DNA from: Ciborinia camelliae
Taxonomy: Eukaryota > Ascomycota > Leotiomycetes > Helotiales > Sclerotiniaceae
Reading direction: 5' to 3'
Length of the DNA: 64,000 nucleotides
Assembly (NCBI GenBank): GCA_025890175.1
Contig: JANPYM010000001.1
Location: forward strand, 3,188,467 to 3,252,466
Shown piece after piece: positions 25,098 to 36,698 of the stretch. The number at the start of each line of letters is the position of its first letter. The stretch's first letter is position 1. The translations under genes were made by a program, and so were the position numbers. The notes beneath the pieces are model-generated. The model did no database searches and had not been told where the DNA came from. It saw only the letters and a program-made list of their open reading frames with translations.

Positions 25098-25517
25098 ATG
25101 GTTAAATTCTTCTCAATCGTTCTCTTCCTCGTCGCCGGTATTAGTGCAGTAGAAGCTTGTAGTTTCTGCCAATGCCTATACTCAGATGGTAGTCACTGTT
25201 GTCTGATAGCGGTATGTAGATCCAATCATTCCAATATTTTCCTACCTGTTGGAGATCCCGCCTCTATAATTACTTCTTACCCATGGAATTACACGTTTCC
25301 CTTCTCTTCCAGAGCTTTTTTGTTGACAATAATACAGGATGGTAAAGTCGGCAACCTTGATTGCCGCTCGGTGTGTACTTACGCTCGTGCTAATGATGAC
25401 ACTACGGAGGAAATCGGTGGGAGAATACTTTATGGTACTGCGTGTGGATCAGGTGGAAACTACAAGTGCGCCACGGTTTTCCAAGCGTCTGGCCGGGGAA
25501 AGTGTCTTTCTCATTAG
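25098..25517 (+). CDS. Small secreted cysteine-rich protein, paralogue 1
   Basis: 97-aa precursor from two exons (25098-25211, 25338-25517) with a 126-bp phase-0 intron (GTATGT...TACAG). The intron happens to be open in frame. A signal peptide is evident: MVKFFSIVLFLVAGISAVEA, probably cut just before the first Cys. The mature part has ten cysteines in the order CxxCxC, CC, C, C, C, C, C, with NLDCRSVCTYAR and GGNYKCATVFQASGRGKC as landmarks. The even number suggests five disulfides. It has two close paralogues at 35780 and 36699 with the same exon structure. Such proteins are candidate effectors or cell-surface toxins by type only; the family was not recognised. The nearest neighbour is a decayed acyltransferase gene. 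Confidence 0.82.
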   Translation: MVKFFSIVLFLVAGISAVEACSFCQCLYSDGSHCCLIAVCRSNHSNIFLPVGDPASIITSYPWNYTFPFSSRAFLLTIIQDGKVGNLDCRSVCTYARANDDTTEEIGGRILYGTACGSGGNYKCATVFQASGRGKCLSH

Positions 25518-25950
25518 ATGGATGGATATACAGACTCTAGACTCTACTCTAGAGTGCTCGAGACTTGGATGGTACACTGGTATCGATGGGGATTAGTTTA
25601 TGTAACCTAGATGGATCATGGCGATGGGGATAAGGATGGATTCTGTATGGGATTGGGGTGGTATAAAATCTAGATGTATCTAACTACAAGAAATGAGGGG
25701 GGTCTGAGATACCGTATTTTGACGAATGTACATCTGACTTCTTTGATAATATATAGTTAATATAAATTGGATTTATTTTCATTTGAAATGAACGATTCTC
25801 TATCTTCTTTAATCCGAATGTGATTTTCTAATTGGATTTAATATGTCACACGCGTGACGTCAGCATATGGGAAAAGCATTATGTATCTCATATCACTTTT
25901 CAGACTCTCTTAGGAGATTTAACGTTCTTATAATTTAGCTTCATTTTACG
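25518..25950. other. 3' flank of secreted-protein gene 1
   Basis: The first 170 bases match the 3' flank of paralogue 2 (36147-36330): GGATGGATATACAGACTCTAG, TGCTCGAGACTT and GGGGATAAGGATGGATT are shared. So the duplication reached past the stop codon. The rest is A+T rich. Confidence 0.6.
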
Positions 25951-26795
25951 TTAATTACGTAGTAATTTATAAAATGCGTAAACCGAACCAATCAGAGCGA
26001 GGGGAATGTTAATCTCCCATAGATGGCCATCATATTGAGGGAAAAATGTGTAAACTTTCCAAGCGGACATGAGCTGCCAAGTCTGATGAGTCCAGAAAGC
26101 CAGAAAGCCAGTTGACTGTGTAATGAGGGAGCCTGCCAGGGTAACTCGGTGTAGATTGAAGGCCCTGGAAAATAAGTTTTGCTGTCCCCTCCCATCAAGT
26201 TCCTCGTAGCATCGTAACAACCGAACAGCATAGCTATCGCAGTGACGAGAGTAATGGATACTGCTGGAGATATACTCGAAAGAATTTCCAGAATGTTGCT
26301 GTATAAATCGTATAATATAGCTTCTTGTTCGTTGAGCCGTTGCCGTAGCAGTTCATGGGTTGCATGGCTCTTAAGAATTGGTATATCTTGCCAAAACGAA
26401 AAGCACATTGACGGCAGTTTCTCCAGAATAGAAAAGACATAGGCCTGAAAGGCGGAGGATCCACCACACTCTGTCTTCCTCGTAGCTGGCCCATACATCG
26501 GCGAAGAAGTAGAAATAATGTAGGTTGAAGACTGCAAGGGCTGCGAGACCTCGTAAGCCGTTGATCCACAACGTCCTTTGCAAAGCAGCCAGGTGTTTAT
26601 AGCCGTAAAAGAAATGATAGCGTATGAACTGAGGAACAAAGACATAAAATATTCGACCGTTGAGACTTCTGATATCAGGCCTTCTTCAACCTCATGCTCA
26701 GTTACATCCAAAAAATCAAGACCATCTGGATACCAATTTTCACAGCCAAGTTGAAAGAAAGTATCAATATATTCCTGATCATCATATACAGACAT
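25951..26795 (-). pseudogene. Decayed acyltransferase-3 family gene, truncated
   Basis: Acyltransferase-3 proteins are polytopic membrane enzymes that acylate sugars or other small molecules. Here homologous pieces lie in different frames of the minus strand. INGLRGLAALAVFNLHYFYF and SGLCLFYSGETAVNVLFVL (about 26580-26371) give the family's N-terminal signature. AVSITLVTAIAMLFGCYDA follows near 26280-26240 in another frame, then SAWKVYTFFPQYDGHLW (about 26060-26000), where the family normally reads on into its second half. At least two frame changes are needed, and the sequence ends about half-way through the usual length. It is probably non-functional; unrecognised introns could explain part of the frame changes. 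Confidence 0.65.
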
Positions 26796-28053
26796 CCCGC
26801 AAGCCTGAGAGGTGCTATTGGGATATATTGAACCTGTGGTATAAAAATCGTAGTATTATTGTGATTAAGGAGCTAAGTTCTATAGAGTCGAGAGATTCTA
26901 TATAGGGAATCCTGATGACGAATCAATACGAGGCTAGTTCATGGATGTAGAATCTTTATATCAACAGGATATATGTGTATCCAATCTTTGTCCATTTAGG
27001 TCGAGGAGTCGGTGTGTATCGATCTTGACGATGACTGTGAAGAGGTTCACCTACGTGTTGAAAGATAACAAGAGTGTTAATGAAAGACTTGCGTGCTCCA
27101 GATACGAATGCTGGCATTCGAAGTGTTAGTGAATTGTTGGTGAAGTCCAGAAAAGCGGACTAGCAAGTGGGTTGAAGAAGATGCTCTGAGTTGTATTAGG
27201 GAAAGTGCGAGCTTTTATACTGTTCAAAAGCACGCTAAAATGAAGCTATTCCCAATGCGTAGTTTCCTACAGTATCTAGTCCCTTATTGATTATTGTACC
27301 CGCATCTTACGGCATTGGTGCTGCTGCTTTCCCTCTTTCTCCTCTCCAATCTGGGGAAATCGAGCAAGATCAGTTGATGCCACAAACTTTAGATGTTTTG
27401 CCTTTCGATCACGCTGTTCCAAAACCTCGTTGTAACTCATGACTTTCATGAAGCGAGAGCCTTATCCCGTTACATTCATTTTCTAATGCGTGCAATTACG
27501 CAGTCGATCTCCTTGCATTCCTGGAGACCTTATCAATTGGATCTCCCCAGCCGCATCCATGCTAGTTTCAAATCTAGCAGTCACTTAGGTAGTGGAGTCA
27601 TCTTATAATATGCGAGATCCACTTTAGGCTTCCTCGGGTAGATCAAATTTATAGAAACTTCCCTTCCATTCCCTTCCTAGTCTGGCATATCGATCATTCG
27701 TGGGGTAGTTTATTCATTTAATTCTAGGCATAGTGCCGTATCATTTGTGTATATAATATATAGCATCGCATCTATCGCATCCATAGATCCCATCTACAAG
27801 TGTTCATCTAGAAGTGTTCCTCACTTGTAGATTCTAAGCAGTCAATAGATGTCCTCTATATTCATTTTATCATTTTAACTATTAATTAGCTAGCCATTCA
27901 CCTGACCCAACCGTCAACACCTGGACTTCCGGCTCTTTCCCATCCTGAAATCCTAAGTTCTCCAAAGTTCATGACCTGGCTATTTCTTGAATACTGAATT
28001 CTCTTCCAGTTACAAAACATCCTCAGCGCTGGTAACCTTTCCATCCCACAATT
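26796..28053. other. Intergenic with one copy of a dispersed block
   Basis: Bases 27158-27250 repeat 24711-24800: CTAGCAAGTGGGTTGAAGA, then GATGCTC and CACGCTAAAATGAAGCTA. Nothing else is recognised. The last 200 bases should contain the ABC transporter promoter. Confidence 0.55.
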
Positions 28054-31000
28054 ATGACCATGGACTTCAATCAGCTTTCATCGTTATTTGATGTACTCGG
28101 ACTCGGTTTTATTTTCGCATCAACTTTGTATATCTTACCATGGCGCACAGCTCTTCGCCGCTCCTCTGCTTTGGAGCAAAGGTCCTTCCAGCAATCAGAC
28201 GAAGAAGCCAACTGTATGTCCGGTGGTAGACAAGATCTTTCTGATCATAGATTGAGCTGGTTGGCCTGCTTCGTATCGTTGAGCTCTTTCCTGTCTGTCT
28301 TTTGGTTGACGACAAGCTCAGCTTCGACAGAAAGTCCGCTAAGCATGGAGCGAGTGATGCAAATCTTTACATGGGTGAGAACATCCTTCTGTGAGCCTCT
28401 ATAGAGAGAAGCTAATTCTGTTAAGTTTTTGATATTCCTCCAAACCCTGTTCTTGAAGATCGGATCAGGCTTTCAAAATTATGGTATTGGCCTTACCATC
28501 GCAACATCCTGTCTCGTCCAAGTACTTTGCCTCATCTTTGCTTATTGCATACCTTTGATGAATTATACTCCGTCTGTGTGCAAAGCAGAGCACCTTCCTA
28601 AGACTATCGATGTGGCGACTCAGACCTTTGCCGCAGGGCTACTGATTTTGACTTCGTGCTCAATTCGGAGGGGACCGACGGACACTCATAATGGGAAAGA
28701 TGTTGACGAGCAGTTCACTGTTTCAGTATTGAGAAAGTATTCATTTGCATGGGTCGAAAGCCTGCTCCGAAAAGCCAAGGACCAGCTTTCTCTGGAATAT
28801 GCTGATCTACCAGCACTTGATCATATAACAAGATCTAATAACATACAAGCGGCCTTTCACATGGTAAAACGCCAAGAGATTCACCCCGTGTCTCTGTGGT
28901 ACCTGATATATCGAGCGCATAGACGCTTATTCTGGTGGCAGTCATTCCTAACGCTGACAGAGAGCATAGCATTGTTCGGACCCCAAGCATGTCTGTTCAA
29001 AATTCTGGTCCTTCTCAAAAACCGGGACGCTACCACCCAGACAAATTTGATTTTTTGGGTTATAATGTTGGGAGTTGTGATGTTCTTCCACCGCACACTC
29101 CATACTTGGTATGTTGTGCTTTGCATAATTTTGGGGTTTTCTAACATCTTTGATAGGTTAGTCTGGATAAGTTGTTCACGGCTTGCCATACCGGTAAACG
29201 TGGAATTGTCTGCTATCATATTCCAAAAGTCTCTGCGGATGAAGGATATCAAACGTGTGGAACGCTCTCGAGAAATCTACAAGAAGTCTGGCAGAGAAAC
29301 AAGCTCCCAATTTGTTTCGCCCTTAGACAACCAACAAGATGAACCTATCTCCGAATCTGTACCACTACTGAACAAACAAGAAGACGAAGAGTCAACTGCG
29401 GAAGAAACGGCGTCTGCTGATTCCGGAAGTGAACACCATGATGTAGTCAATTTGCTTGGAGTTGATGCGCAACGCGTTGCCGACTTTGTGGAGAAGAACA
29501 ATGAGATCTTAGGCTCAATAATTGTCATGGTAATTTCAATTGCCATTCTTATTCACTTGATCGGGTGGATTAGCACAGTAGCCGGGTTCTCTATTCCAAT
29601 TCTACTCATCCCACTGAATTCGGGTCTATCAAAGAGATATCTTACAGCATCAGTACGAGTGATGGAGATTCGTGATCGAAAGTCAAAGTGCATTTCCGAG
29701 GCTCTGGCTGGCATTCGTCAAATTAAGTTCTCTGCATCGGAAGCTCGTTGGCAAAGGAGAATTGGAAAAATTCGGGACCAAGAACTTGCCATGCAATGGC
29801 GGGTTTCCAAATACGGGATTGCTATACGTAGTACGTCTTATCTCCATTTAATGAGGGCATCTTAAATTTACCGGAGGATTATCGAAATCTCCAAAGCATT
29901 CTCTTCACGTTACGTATTTAGCTAACATCATCAATAGCTAGTTGGACTGCAGTACCTATTCTTCTTGGAATGGTTGCACTGGGTACTTACGGTTGGCTCG
30001 TTGGCGGTGCCTCTCCAGCCGTCGCCTTTACAACCCTTGCTATGTTTTCCAAGATCGAACGCTCAATAAGCGTGCTTCCGCTAACACTTACTGAAGGTGC
30101 AAACGCTCTAATTAGCTGTCGAAGAATTCAAAAACATTTAGACAGTGTAGAAAAGCATCAGCGCCCGACGACTGCCGACGACATTTCGTTTGAAAATGCC
30201 AGTGTCAGCTGGCCTAGCAAAAACACCCACGGGGATGATTTTGCACTGCGAAACCTCAACATTCGTTTTCCAAAAGGGGAATTGAGTGTGATATCAGGCA
30301 AAACAGGCTCTGGAAAGAGTTTGCTTCTTGCCGCAATTCTCGGAGAAGCCGACGTTACTTCTGGGAAGGCCTATGCTCCCGAATCCCACCTACATGACGA
30401 AGCGCATTTGAACTCGGATAACTGGATTCTCCCTTCTTCTATTGCGTATGTTGCCCAGGTCCCCTGGATTGAGAATCTCACAATCAAAGAAAACATTTTG
30501 TTTGGATTGCCGCACAACCATTCTAGATATCAAAAGGTCCTGAATGCCTGTGCCTTGATGCAAGACTTGGCAATGCTGCCGGATGGCGAATTAACAGAAA
30601 TTGGAGCAAAGGGTATCAACTTAAGTGGAGGTCAGCGTTGGAGAATTACCTTCGCGAGGGCACTTTACTCTCGAGCCGAGATTTTGGTTTTAGACGATAT
30701 TTTCAGCGCCGTGGATGCTCACGTTGGGCGTCACATTTTTGAAGAAGGCTTGGTAGGAGAATTAAGCCGGGGCAGAACCCGAATCCTGGCTACCCACAAT
30801 ATGGATATGGTAATCTCGCAGGCCGTTTATGTAGTTAAGCTAGAACCCGGAGGATCTGCTGCGGTCCAAGTTCCCAAGGCATCCATTAATAAAGGTGTGC
30901 ACACCCATCATATTCAAGGGAGCGTAACACCGCATAGTAAGCAACATCAAGCTTTACAGTCACCAGGAGCCCCCAAAAAGTTGGTCGTTGAAGAAGTCAA

Positions 31001-32965
31001 GGAACGTGGTATGATAAAGTGGGCCACATATCGGGCTTACATATGTGTGTTTGGTGGATTTACCTATCTTGGGGCGTCTATATGTGCATTTGTCATCACT
31101 CAGGCTATTCTGCTAGGACGTGCCTGGTCCTTGAAATTATGGACGGAAAACTCCTTAACTGAAGCCAAAGATGCAGGGAAGGAAGATGGTGGCCGATTGC
31201 GCTTATATCTGGGCATCTACGCATTTCTATCTCTTGCAGCATCAATTACGAGTGGTATCCAGAGTACGTTTGCTATCTTTGGATCTATCAGGGCGTCACG
31301 TAGACTTTTTGATGACCTTACATATACAGTATTGAGGACTCCTTTAAGATGGCTCGATACAGTACCAGTCGGTCGCATTATGAATCGATTTGTGGGAGAC
31401 TTTACTCTCATTGATTCGGCAATGTCCAAGAAAATCACTTACTTTTGGACTGCCCTTATATCGCTCGGTGCGACCATTATTGCAAGCCTTTTCATCTCCG
31501 CTTTCATGATGATACCATCCCTAGTCATTGGTTTGATAGGTCTATGGTATGCAAATCAATATATTCGTGGAGCACGAGACCTCAAGCGCTTGGAGGCAAA
31601 TGCTAAATCACCTATCTTTGAGCTTTACAGCACTGTCTTGATAGGTATAAGTACCATTCGGAGCTTTGGCCTCTCGGATAGGTATGAGAAGAAGATGTAT
31701 GATTTACTCGACATTCAGTCACAAGCAAAGTGGTATCTGCAGCTTATGAATTGCTGGATAGAGCTGCGCCTTGGCATTCTCGGTTTCATTTTCGCTGTCT
31801 GTGTCGCAATGGTCATTGTGTCCTTCGACAGCGTAGATGCCGCACTTGCTGGCTTCTCACTTAGCTTTGCGCTCAACTACGCAGATCTCGTGACTGACAC
31901 AATCAAACAATTTGCAGATCTTGACCTGGCTATGACTTCGACGGAACGTGTCATGGAGTATTCAAGGCTGCCAATAGAGAACCAAAGTGGTTTGAGTACG
32001 CCGAATAAATGGCCTGCAAAGGGCCGTATAGTCGTTACTGGACTTGAGGCTTCCTATGCTCCAGATTTACCCCTAGTGCTCAAAGGCATTACCTTTAGCA
32101 TCAGACCTCGGCAGCGAATCGGGGTTGTAGGAAGAACGGGCTCAGGCAAATGTAAGTTGTTTTACTCATCAAATGATAATTTTGGGAACTGGATTGAGCA
32201 GACCGAAACGTCTTGCGTGCGTTCTTCCAAGGCCAGCTATCAAGAATCGGTCGTGATTAATTTCATCTCGTCTTAGTGACTGTCAATGTGTGCCAGCTAA
32301 CAGCTTGAAATTTTGTAGCTTCACTCACCTTGGCATTTTTCCGGTTCCTGGAAGCAAGTGGTGGAAATATCATGATTGACGGAATCGACATATCGAAGAT
32401 TAAGCTTGTGCACTTGCGAAGCTCTCTAGCCGTGATCCCCCAAGACCCGACCCTGTTCAGCGGAACATTGAGAAGCAATCTCGACGTATTCAACGAATAC
32501 TCCGACAAAGAGCTTTTGAATGCCCTCGAACGCGTAAATCTACTTCCACGGGATCGGCATTCACAATCAAATACAGCAGCTCAGAACAAGTCGAATGTAA
32601 ACATTTTCTGTAACCTGGACTCTCAAATTTCTGCCGGCGGGCTCAATCTTTCTCAAGGCCAGCGTCAGCTCATCTGCCTTGCACGCTCCATCATCACCCG
32701 CCCCAAGATCATAATACTAGACGAGGCTACGAGCGCAATTGACAAGGCCACCGACATGCTAATTCAGTGCAGCATCCGCGAGCAATTCAAACAGAGCACG
32801 TTGTTAGTTATCGCACATCGCTTGAGCACCATTTCGGATTTTGACAAGATTCTGGTGATGGATGATGGTCGTGTGGTTGAGTTTGATAGTCCCGAAGTAT
32901 TGATGGCCAGGAAAGGAGGAGTGTATAGAAGTTTAGCTGAGATAGAAAATACTGGAAATGTGTGA
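28054..32965 (+). CDS. ABC transporter, ABCC (MRP-like) subfamily, full size
   Basis: ATP-driven membrane exporter; fungal ABCC proteins move glutathione conjugates, drugs or metabolites at the plasma or vacuolar membrane. Six exons (28054-28374, 28426-29108, 29157-29830, 29938-32151, 32319-32965, with the 48-bp intron 29109-29156 judged from splice signals because its frame is open) give 1,512 aa in phase. An N-terminal TMD0-like region precedes two membrane domains. NBD1: Walker A GKTGSGKS near 680, signature LSGGQ near 787, Walker [13 protein letters not shown] with Asp instead of the catalytic Glu, as usual for ABCC. NBD2: Walker A RTGSGKSS is split by an intron, signature LSQGQ near 1408, Walker [14 protein letters not shown]-loop IAHR. 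A long acidic insert lies near 400-440. No biosynthetic neighbours are seen; the substrate is unknown. Confidence 0.93.
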
Positions 32966-33519
32966 GGGTGACTGTGAGGTCCAATGGGGAGTGTATTGGA
33001 GCGAAATGCTAGTAGAAGGCTGCGGAAACATATATCAACGAATATAACGGATGTTGTCACGAAGGATGATTTTACCCCTACCTTGAGAGATTGCAAAGGT
33101 TAAGCAATACAACTCCAAAGGTTATTTAAAAAGGTTATGTTAGCAGCAGAAGACTTAAGGTTTGATTAATACATAAAAGCTACTCGAATGATTGAAAAGA
33201 GGAATTGTATCGATCGTTCGATTGGGGGAATTTTAGAAGATCTACAACTCTTGGTAATATTTTTCAGGAGTAATAAAAGCAAGAGGGGAAAAATAATTGG
33301 CAAAAGCGATTAAGGATATATCCAAAATAAAGTCTTACCCAATGGCTTTGAAAAAGAGGCCATATTTGTATATTACGGTAATGATACCTAGAATAAATTG
33401 ATAATATTACTGTCAATAGAACTTAATCAGTTCTATAAACTTTTTAGATAAAAATATAGTTTATCTATCAACATATACAATCTTTTATAAACGATAAAAT
33501 TTATTTCTACGAAATACAG
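32966..33519. other. Intergenic, A+T rich
   Basis: No gene is seen. A+T content rises strongly from 33120 to 33520, as in decayed repeats. Confidence 0.55.
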
Positions 33520-34200
33520 ATTTCGTCATTCGGTTTGTAAAGAGACATTTGCCGAAATAGAGAAGAAGCTACCGCTATTATCACATCATACCGACGGCAG
33601 CATTATGTGGATTTGGAGGGTCTGGGTAAGTTTTAGATATACTATAGTTACCAACAGAGAGCTAATATCTCTCGAAAAACACAAATCGCACTTGAATTTG
33701 TTTCTCAACGATTCGAAGAAGGCTCTTGCTCAGTATTCTGGGTTCACGCAAACAGCCATTCATTTTCTTACACGATGACAAAGCTGGGGTTGTAAAGGAG
33801 CTCGAGAATGAGGGGGATTCAATGAATGAATGAATGAATGAATGAATGTTGTGCTAGCGTGGATTGAATGAATCGCAGGTGCATCGGTTATTTGTTTTGG
33901 ATAAAGCTTGAATACTTTCAACAAGGAGATGGTAGGACCAAACTTCCAGAGAATGTCTATAATTTTGTCCCGCAACGGTCGAGGGGTCGATCCTAAAAAC
34001 AAGCAGCGATAGACAAATTGTAGGAAGGCTTGTTGGTCAAAAGGAATGGATCAATGTTGAAAATATGCAACCAGAAGAAGCTAAGACACTACTAGCAAGC
34101 TTAAACAATTGTGATATCTCTATCTCTCAGGAAGATCCGATACCTAGCTATAGTAGACGGTCTGCCCCTTACGATGTCACAGGCAGCAGCGTCCATACAG
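33520..34200 (+). pseudogene. Relic of an NB-ARC-type STAND (NLR-like) gene
   Basis: Pieces of a fungal NB-ARC protein are visible in order on the + strand. Near 33549 TFAEIEKKLPLL corresponds to the linker before the P-loop. At 33602-33618 one frame reads LCGFGGSG, a P-loop start ended by a GTAAGT. At 33683 KTQIALEFVSQRFEEG and CSVFWVHANSHSFSY follow, then a stop. At 33980-34100 QRSRG and RQIVGRLVGQKEWINVENMQ resemble the segment before the winged-helix region. The pieces are separated by stops and frame changes, the middle is lost, and a 27-bp TGAA repeat is inserted at 33821. This is a clear relic; the original domain partners are unknown. Confidence 0.6.
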
Positions 34201-34499
34201 AGGATATCAACATCAACATCAATGGAAGAGTAAGTGCAGAAGCTTTAGATTTGGAAGGAGGAGAAAACGCCAGGAGCTGCTTGAAGAGTCCCATCCTGAT
34301 CATTACCGATGACCCGAAGTTTCGAACACGGTTCTACAGACCGGGTAGATCTTAGTAGATTACTTTAGTAAGAAGGAATTATGTGCGTATAAGATTCTTT
34401 ATACAATCGCTTCTTTCAATAATCAAAGTATCTGGTTCGAGTTGATTACAGCGGCCTCGAGATCAAGAGATGATGAGAAGGAAAAGCTAGGCCAGAACT
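34201..34499. other. Continuation of the relic into unassigned sequence
   Basis: The frame of the relic continues open to a stop at 34355, but I recognise nothing beyond about 34110. Confidence 0.4.
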
Positions 34500-35380
34500 T
34501 AGAAGAACAATATGGACAACCCGTGGGGTTTCACCCCGGGTTACCCTGGGTACACATACCCTCAAGCTAGCTACCGAGGTACTTTTGCCCAACCCTCCTT
34601 CTTTTTATAGATAAGAGAGGTAGCTAAGGTTCGGGCCAAGGGCTAGATTGGATATCCAAATCAAATCCGCCAAACAATCACCCCCTTTTCCGCGACACGA
34701 ATCACATGATCCGCCGTTTCCCGCTCCGTACTTCTGGATTGAATGTACATAGGTAGATAGAATTGCCTCGATCAGCGGAATATTTTGTGGAGCATTAAAA
34801 TAAAAATGTTGAAAAACATGATCCGCGTTGATCCGCACTTTTATTTTAGCATCATTTGTATGTATGTATGGGAAAAGTTACAAGTATAGTGCGGCACCGA
34901 AAATCCGCTCCTTTTATAGTCTCTTATAGGCTTTCACACTTTTACACTTTGGTGGGTAGGCAGGGGGCAAAGCCTAAAAGCTATAGATAGGGGTGGTGGA
35001 AACTCGAAAATAAGATTAAAAATAAGGTTTAAGATAAGGGTTTTGAAGAGATTTTCATGCTTAAAATGAACTTGAAGCGATTCCCCCTTTCGCTTACTTA
35101 AATCGATCACTTAATAGGTAGGTACCTGGGTAACAACGGAACCGATATATGTATACAAGTGAAATGAAATTAAAAGGTATGTATATATAAATTTTGAAGT
35201 TTTCGAAGCGGGATTTCACTTCTTCTTTCAAAATTGTAGATTTCCTGGCGGATCGTATGTTCATCCATATAAAACAGCGCCGATTTCAAATCCGCATTCT
35301 TGTTATTACGGATTCCGCTATCATATAAGAAAGCGAATTGTTTAGCTGAAAAGGGGGGATTTTGACATCCAAACGGGCTC
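34500..35380. repeat. Duplicated block upstream of secreted-protein gene 2
   Basis: Second copy of the block at 24260-24690, with the same ordered landmarks and several insertions (34640-35120 is partly unique). It ends about 400 bp upstream of the secreted-protein gene at 35780, as in the first copy. Confidence 0.65.
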
Positions 35381-35779
35381 TAACAATATAGATAGTGATA
35401 TGCGATATAACCTTTACCAATTAACTGCACGTCATAACAATATAATAAGGTTACTAAAGTTTGATAATGATAGTCCATCGCCAAGTTTTCAAGACTCTTG
35501 TTTGCATTGATGAACTTTATTTAATATTAATATATGTATATCAATCTCCACTGATAGATTTCTTATTCAATTGAGGTGCTGTAATTAGGATAGAAAGTAT
35601 ATATCTCCTAGGTATCGATTGAGAAAATGAAAACTTGAAATACTATATATAAGAATAGGTAGTAACGCTTGTTGGGATTACTTCGATACAACTTCCTCCA
35701 TCAAAACTATTACTTATCAACTAATCGAATCGAATTCAATCACTCGTTAAATTTCCAATCCATTCATCCATCCGTCAAA

Positions 35780-36146
35780 ATGGTTAAATTCACCTCCATC
35801 GCCTTGTTCATCATCGCTGGTATCAGTGCAGGTGTCCAAGCTTGCACTTACTGTCAATGTTTATTCAAAGACGGTAGTCACTGTTGTTTATTCGAGGTAT
35901 GCGAGGAATCCATCCTTCTAATTATATATTTCCCTTCTCCTCCAGCGCTAATTCCTCTTCCCAATCCTACAGGATCAAAACATCGGCAACCTCGACTGTC
36001 GTGACGTATGCACTTACGGTCGTCGTAGAGATGATTTTACCGAGCTCATCAATGGAAGAACGGCATATGGTACCCCATGTGGGGCCGGTGGAAATTATAA
36101 GTGCGCAACGGGTATGGAATCCGCTCATCGATCCAAGTGTTACTAG
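35780..36146 (+). CDS. Small secreted cysteine-rich protein, paralogue 2
   Basis: 96-aa precursor, exons 35780-35896 and 35973-36146, 76-bp phase-0 intron at the same codon position as in its paralogues. The signal peptide (MVKFTSIALFIIAGISAGVQA) precedes the first Cys. The same ten-Cys framework is present: CTYCQC, HCC, NLDCRDVCTYGRR, CGAGGNYKCAT and a final SKCY. It is closest to paralogue 1 in its 3' flank and to paralogue 3 in the N-terminal exon. The segment before the last Cys (GMESAHRSKC) departs from the QASGR motif of the other two. Function not known. Confidence 0.8.
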
Positions 36147-36698
36147 TGGATGGATATACAGACTCTAGAATCTATGTTCTAGAATGCTCGAGACTTGAGT
36201 GGCACTGTTACACTGTTACACTGGTATCGGTAGGGATTGGTTTATATAATTTTATGTAACCCGGATCGGATGGATCATGGGGATGGGGATAAGGATGGAT
36301 TATATATGGGATTGGGGTGATATAGAATCTCCAGCTTGATGTATCGACTAGGTACCTAGATCGCTAAGTCTTGGGATAATAATAGGTAATGTTATTTGAT
36401 ATAAGCTTAATGTTTAACCGTATATACTCCACGGGTAACAGCAATATATAGTTTTATAATGATAATCCATCGCCAAGCTTTTGATACTGTTATTTACATG
36501 AATTAATATCTAAAGTATATATTTACCCAGGAACCTAGATGTTTAGAAAAAAAACTTGAAATATAAGAGACTACATACCTATTAGTTCACTTTTCTTTCG
36601 ATACAACTTCAAATTCCACCAAAAAACCCCCCGTTGATCATCCATCAACTAATCGAATCGAATCGAATCTTCAAACAAATTCCAACCCTTAAGTCAAA
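36147..36698. other. Spacer between secreted-protein genes 2 and 3
   Basis: Starts with the 3' flank shared with paralogue 1. Bases 36450-36505 carry the upstream block GTTTTATAATGATAATCCATC, common to all three paralogues. The 5' leader before 36699 is C/A rich with ATCGAATCGAATCGAAT repeats. Confidence 0.55.

Noticed and set aside
34065..34355. 96-codon + frame as a separate gene
   Set aside because: Its first residues continue the NB-ARC relic, so it is treated as part of the pseudogene and its unassigned continuation.
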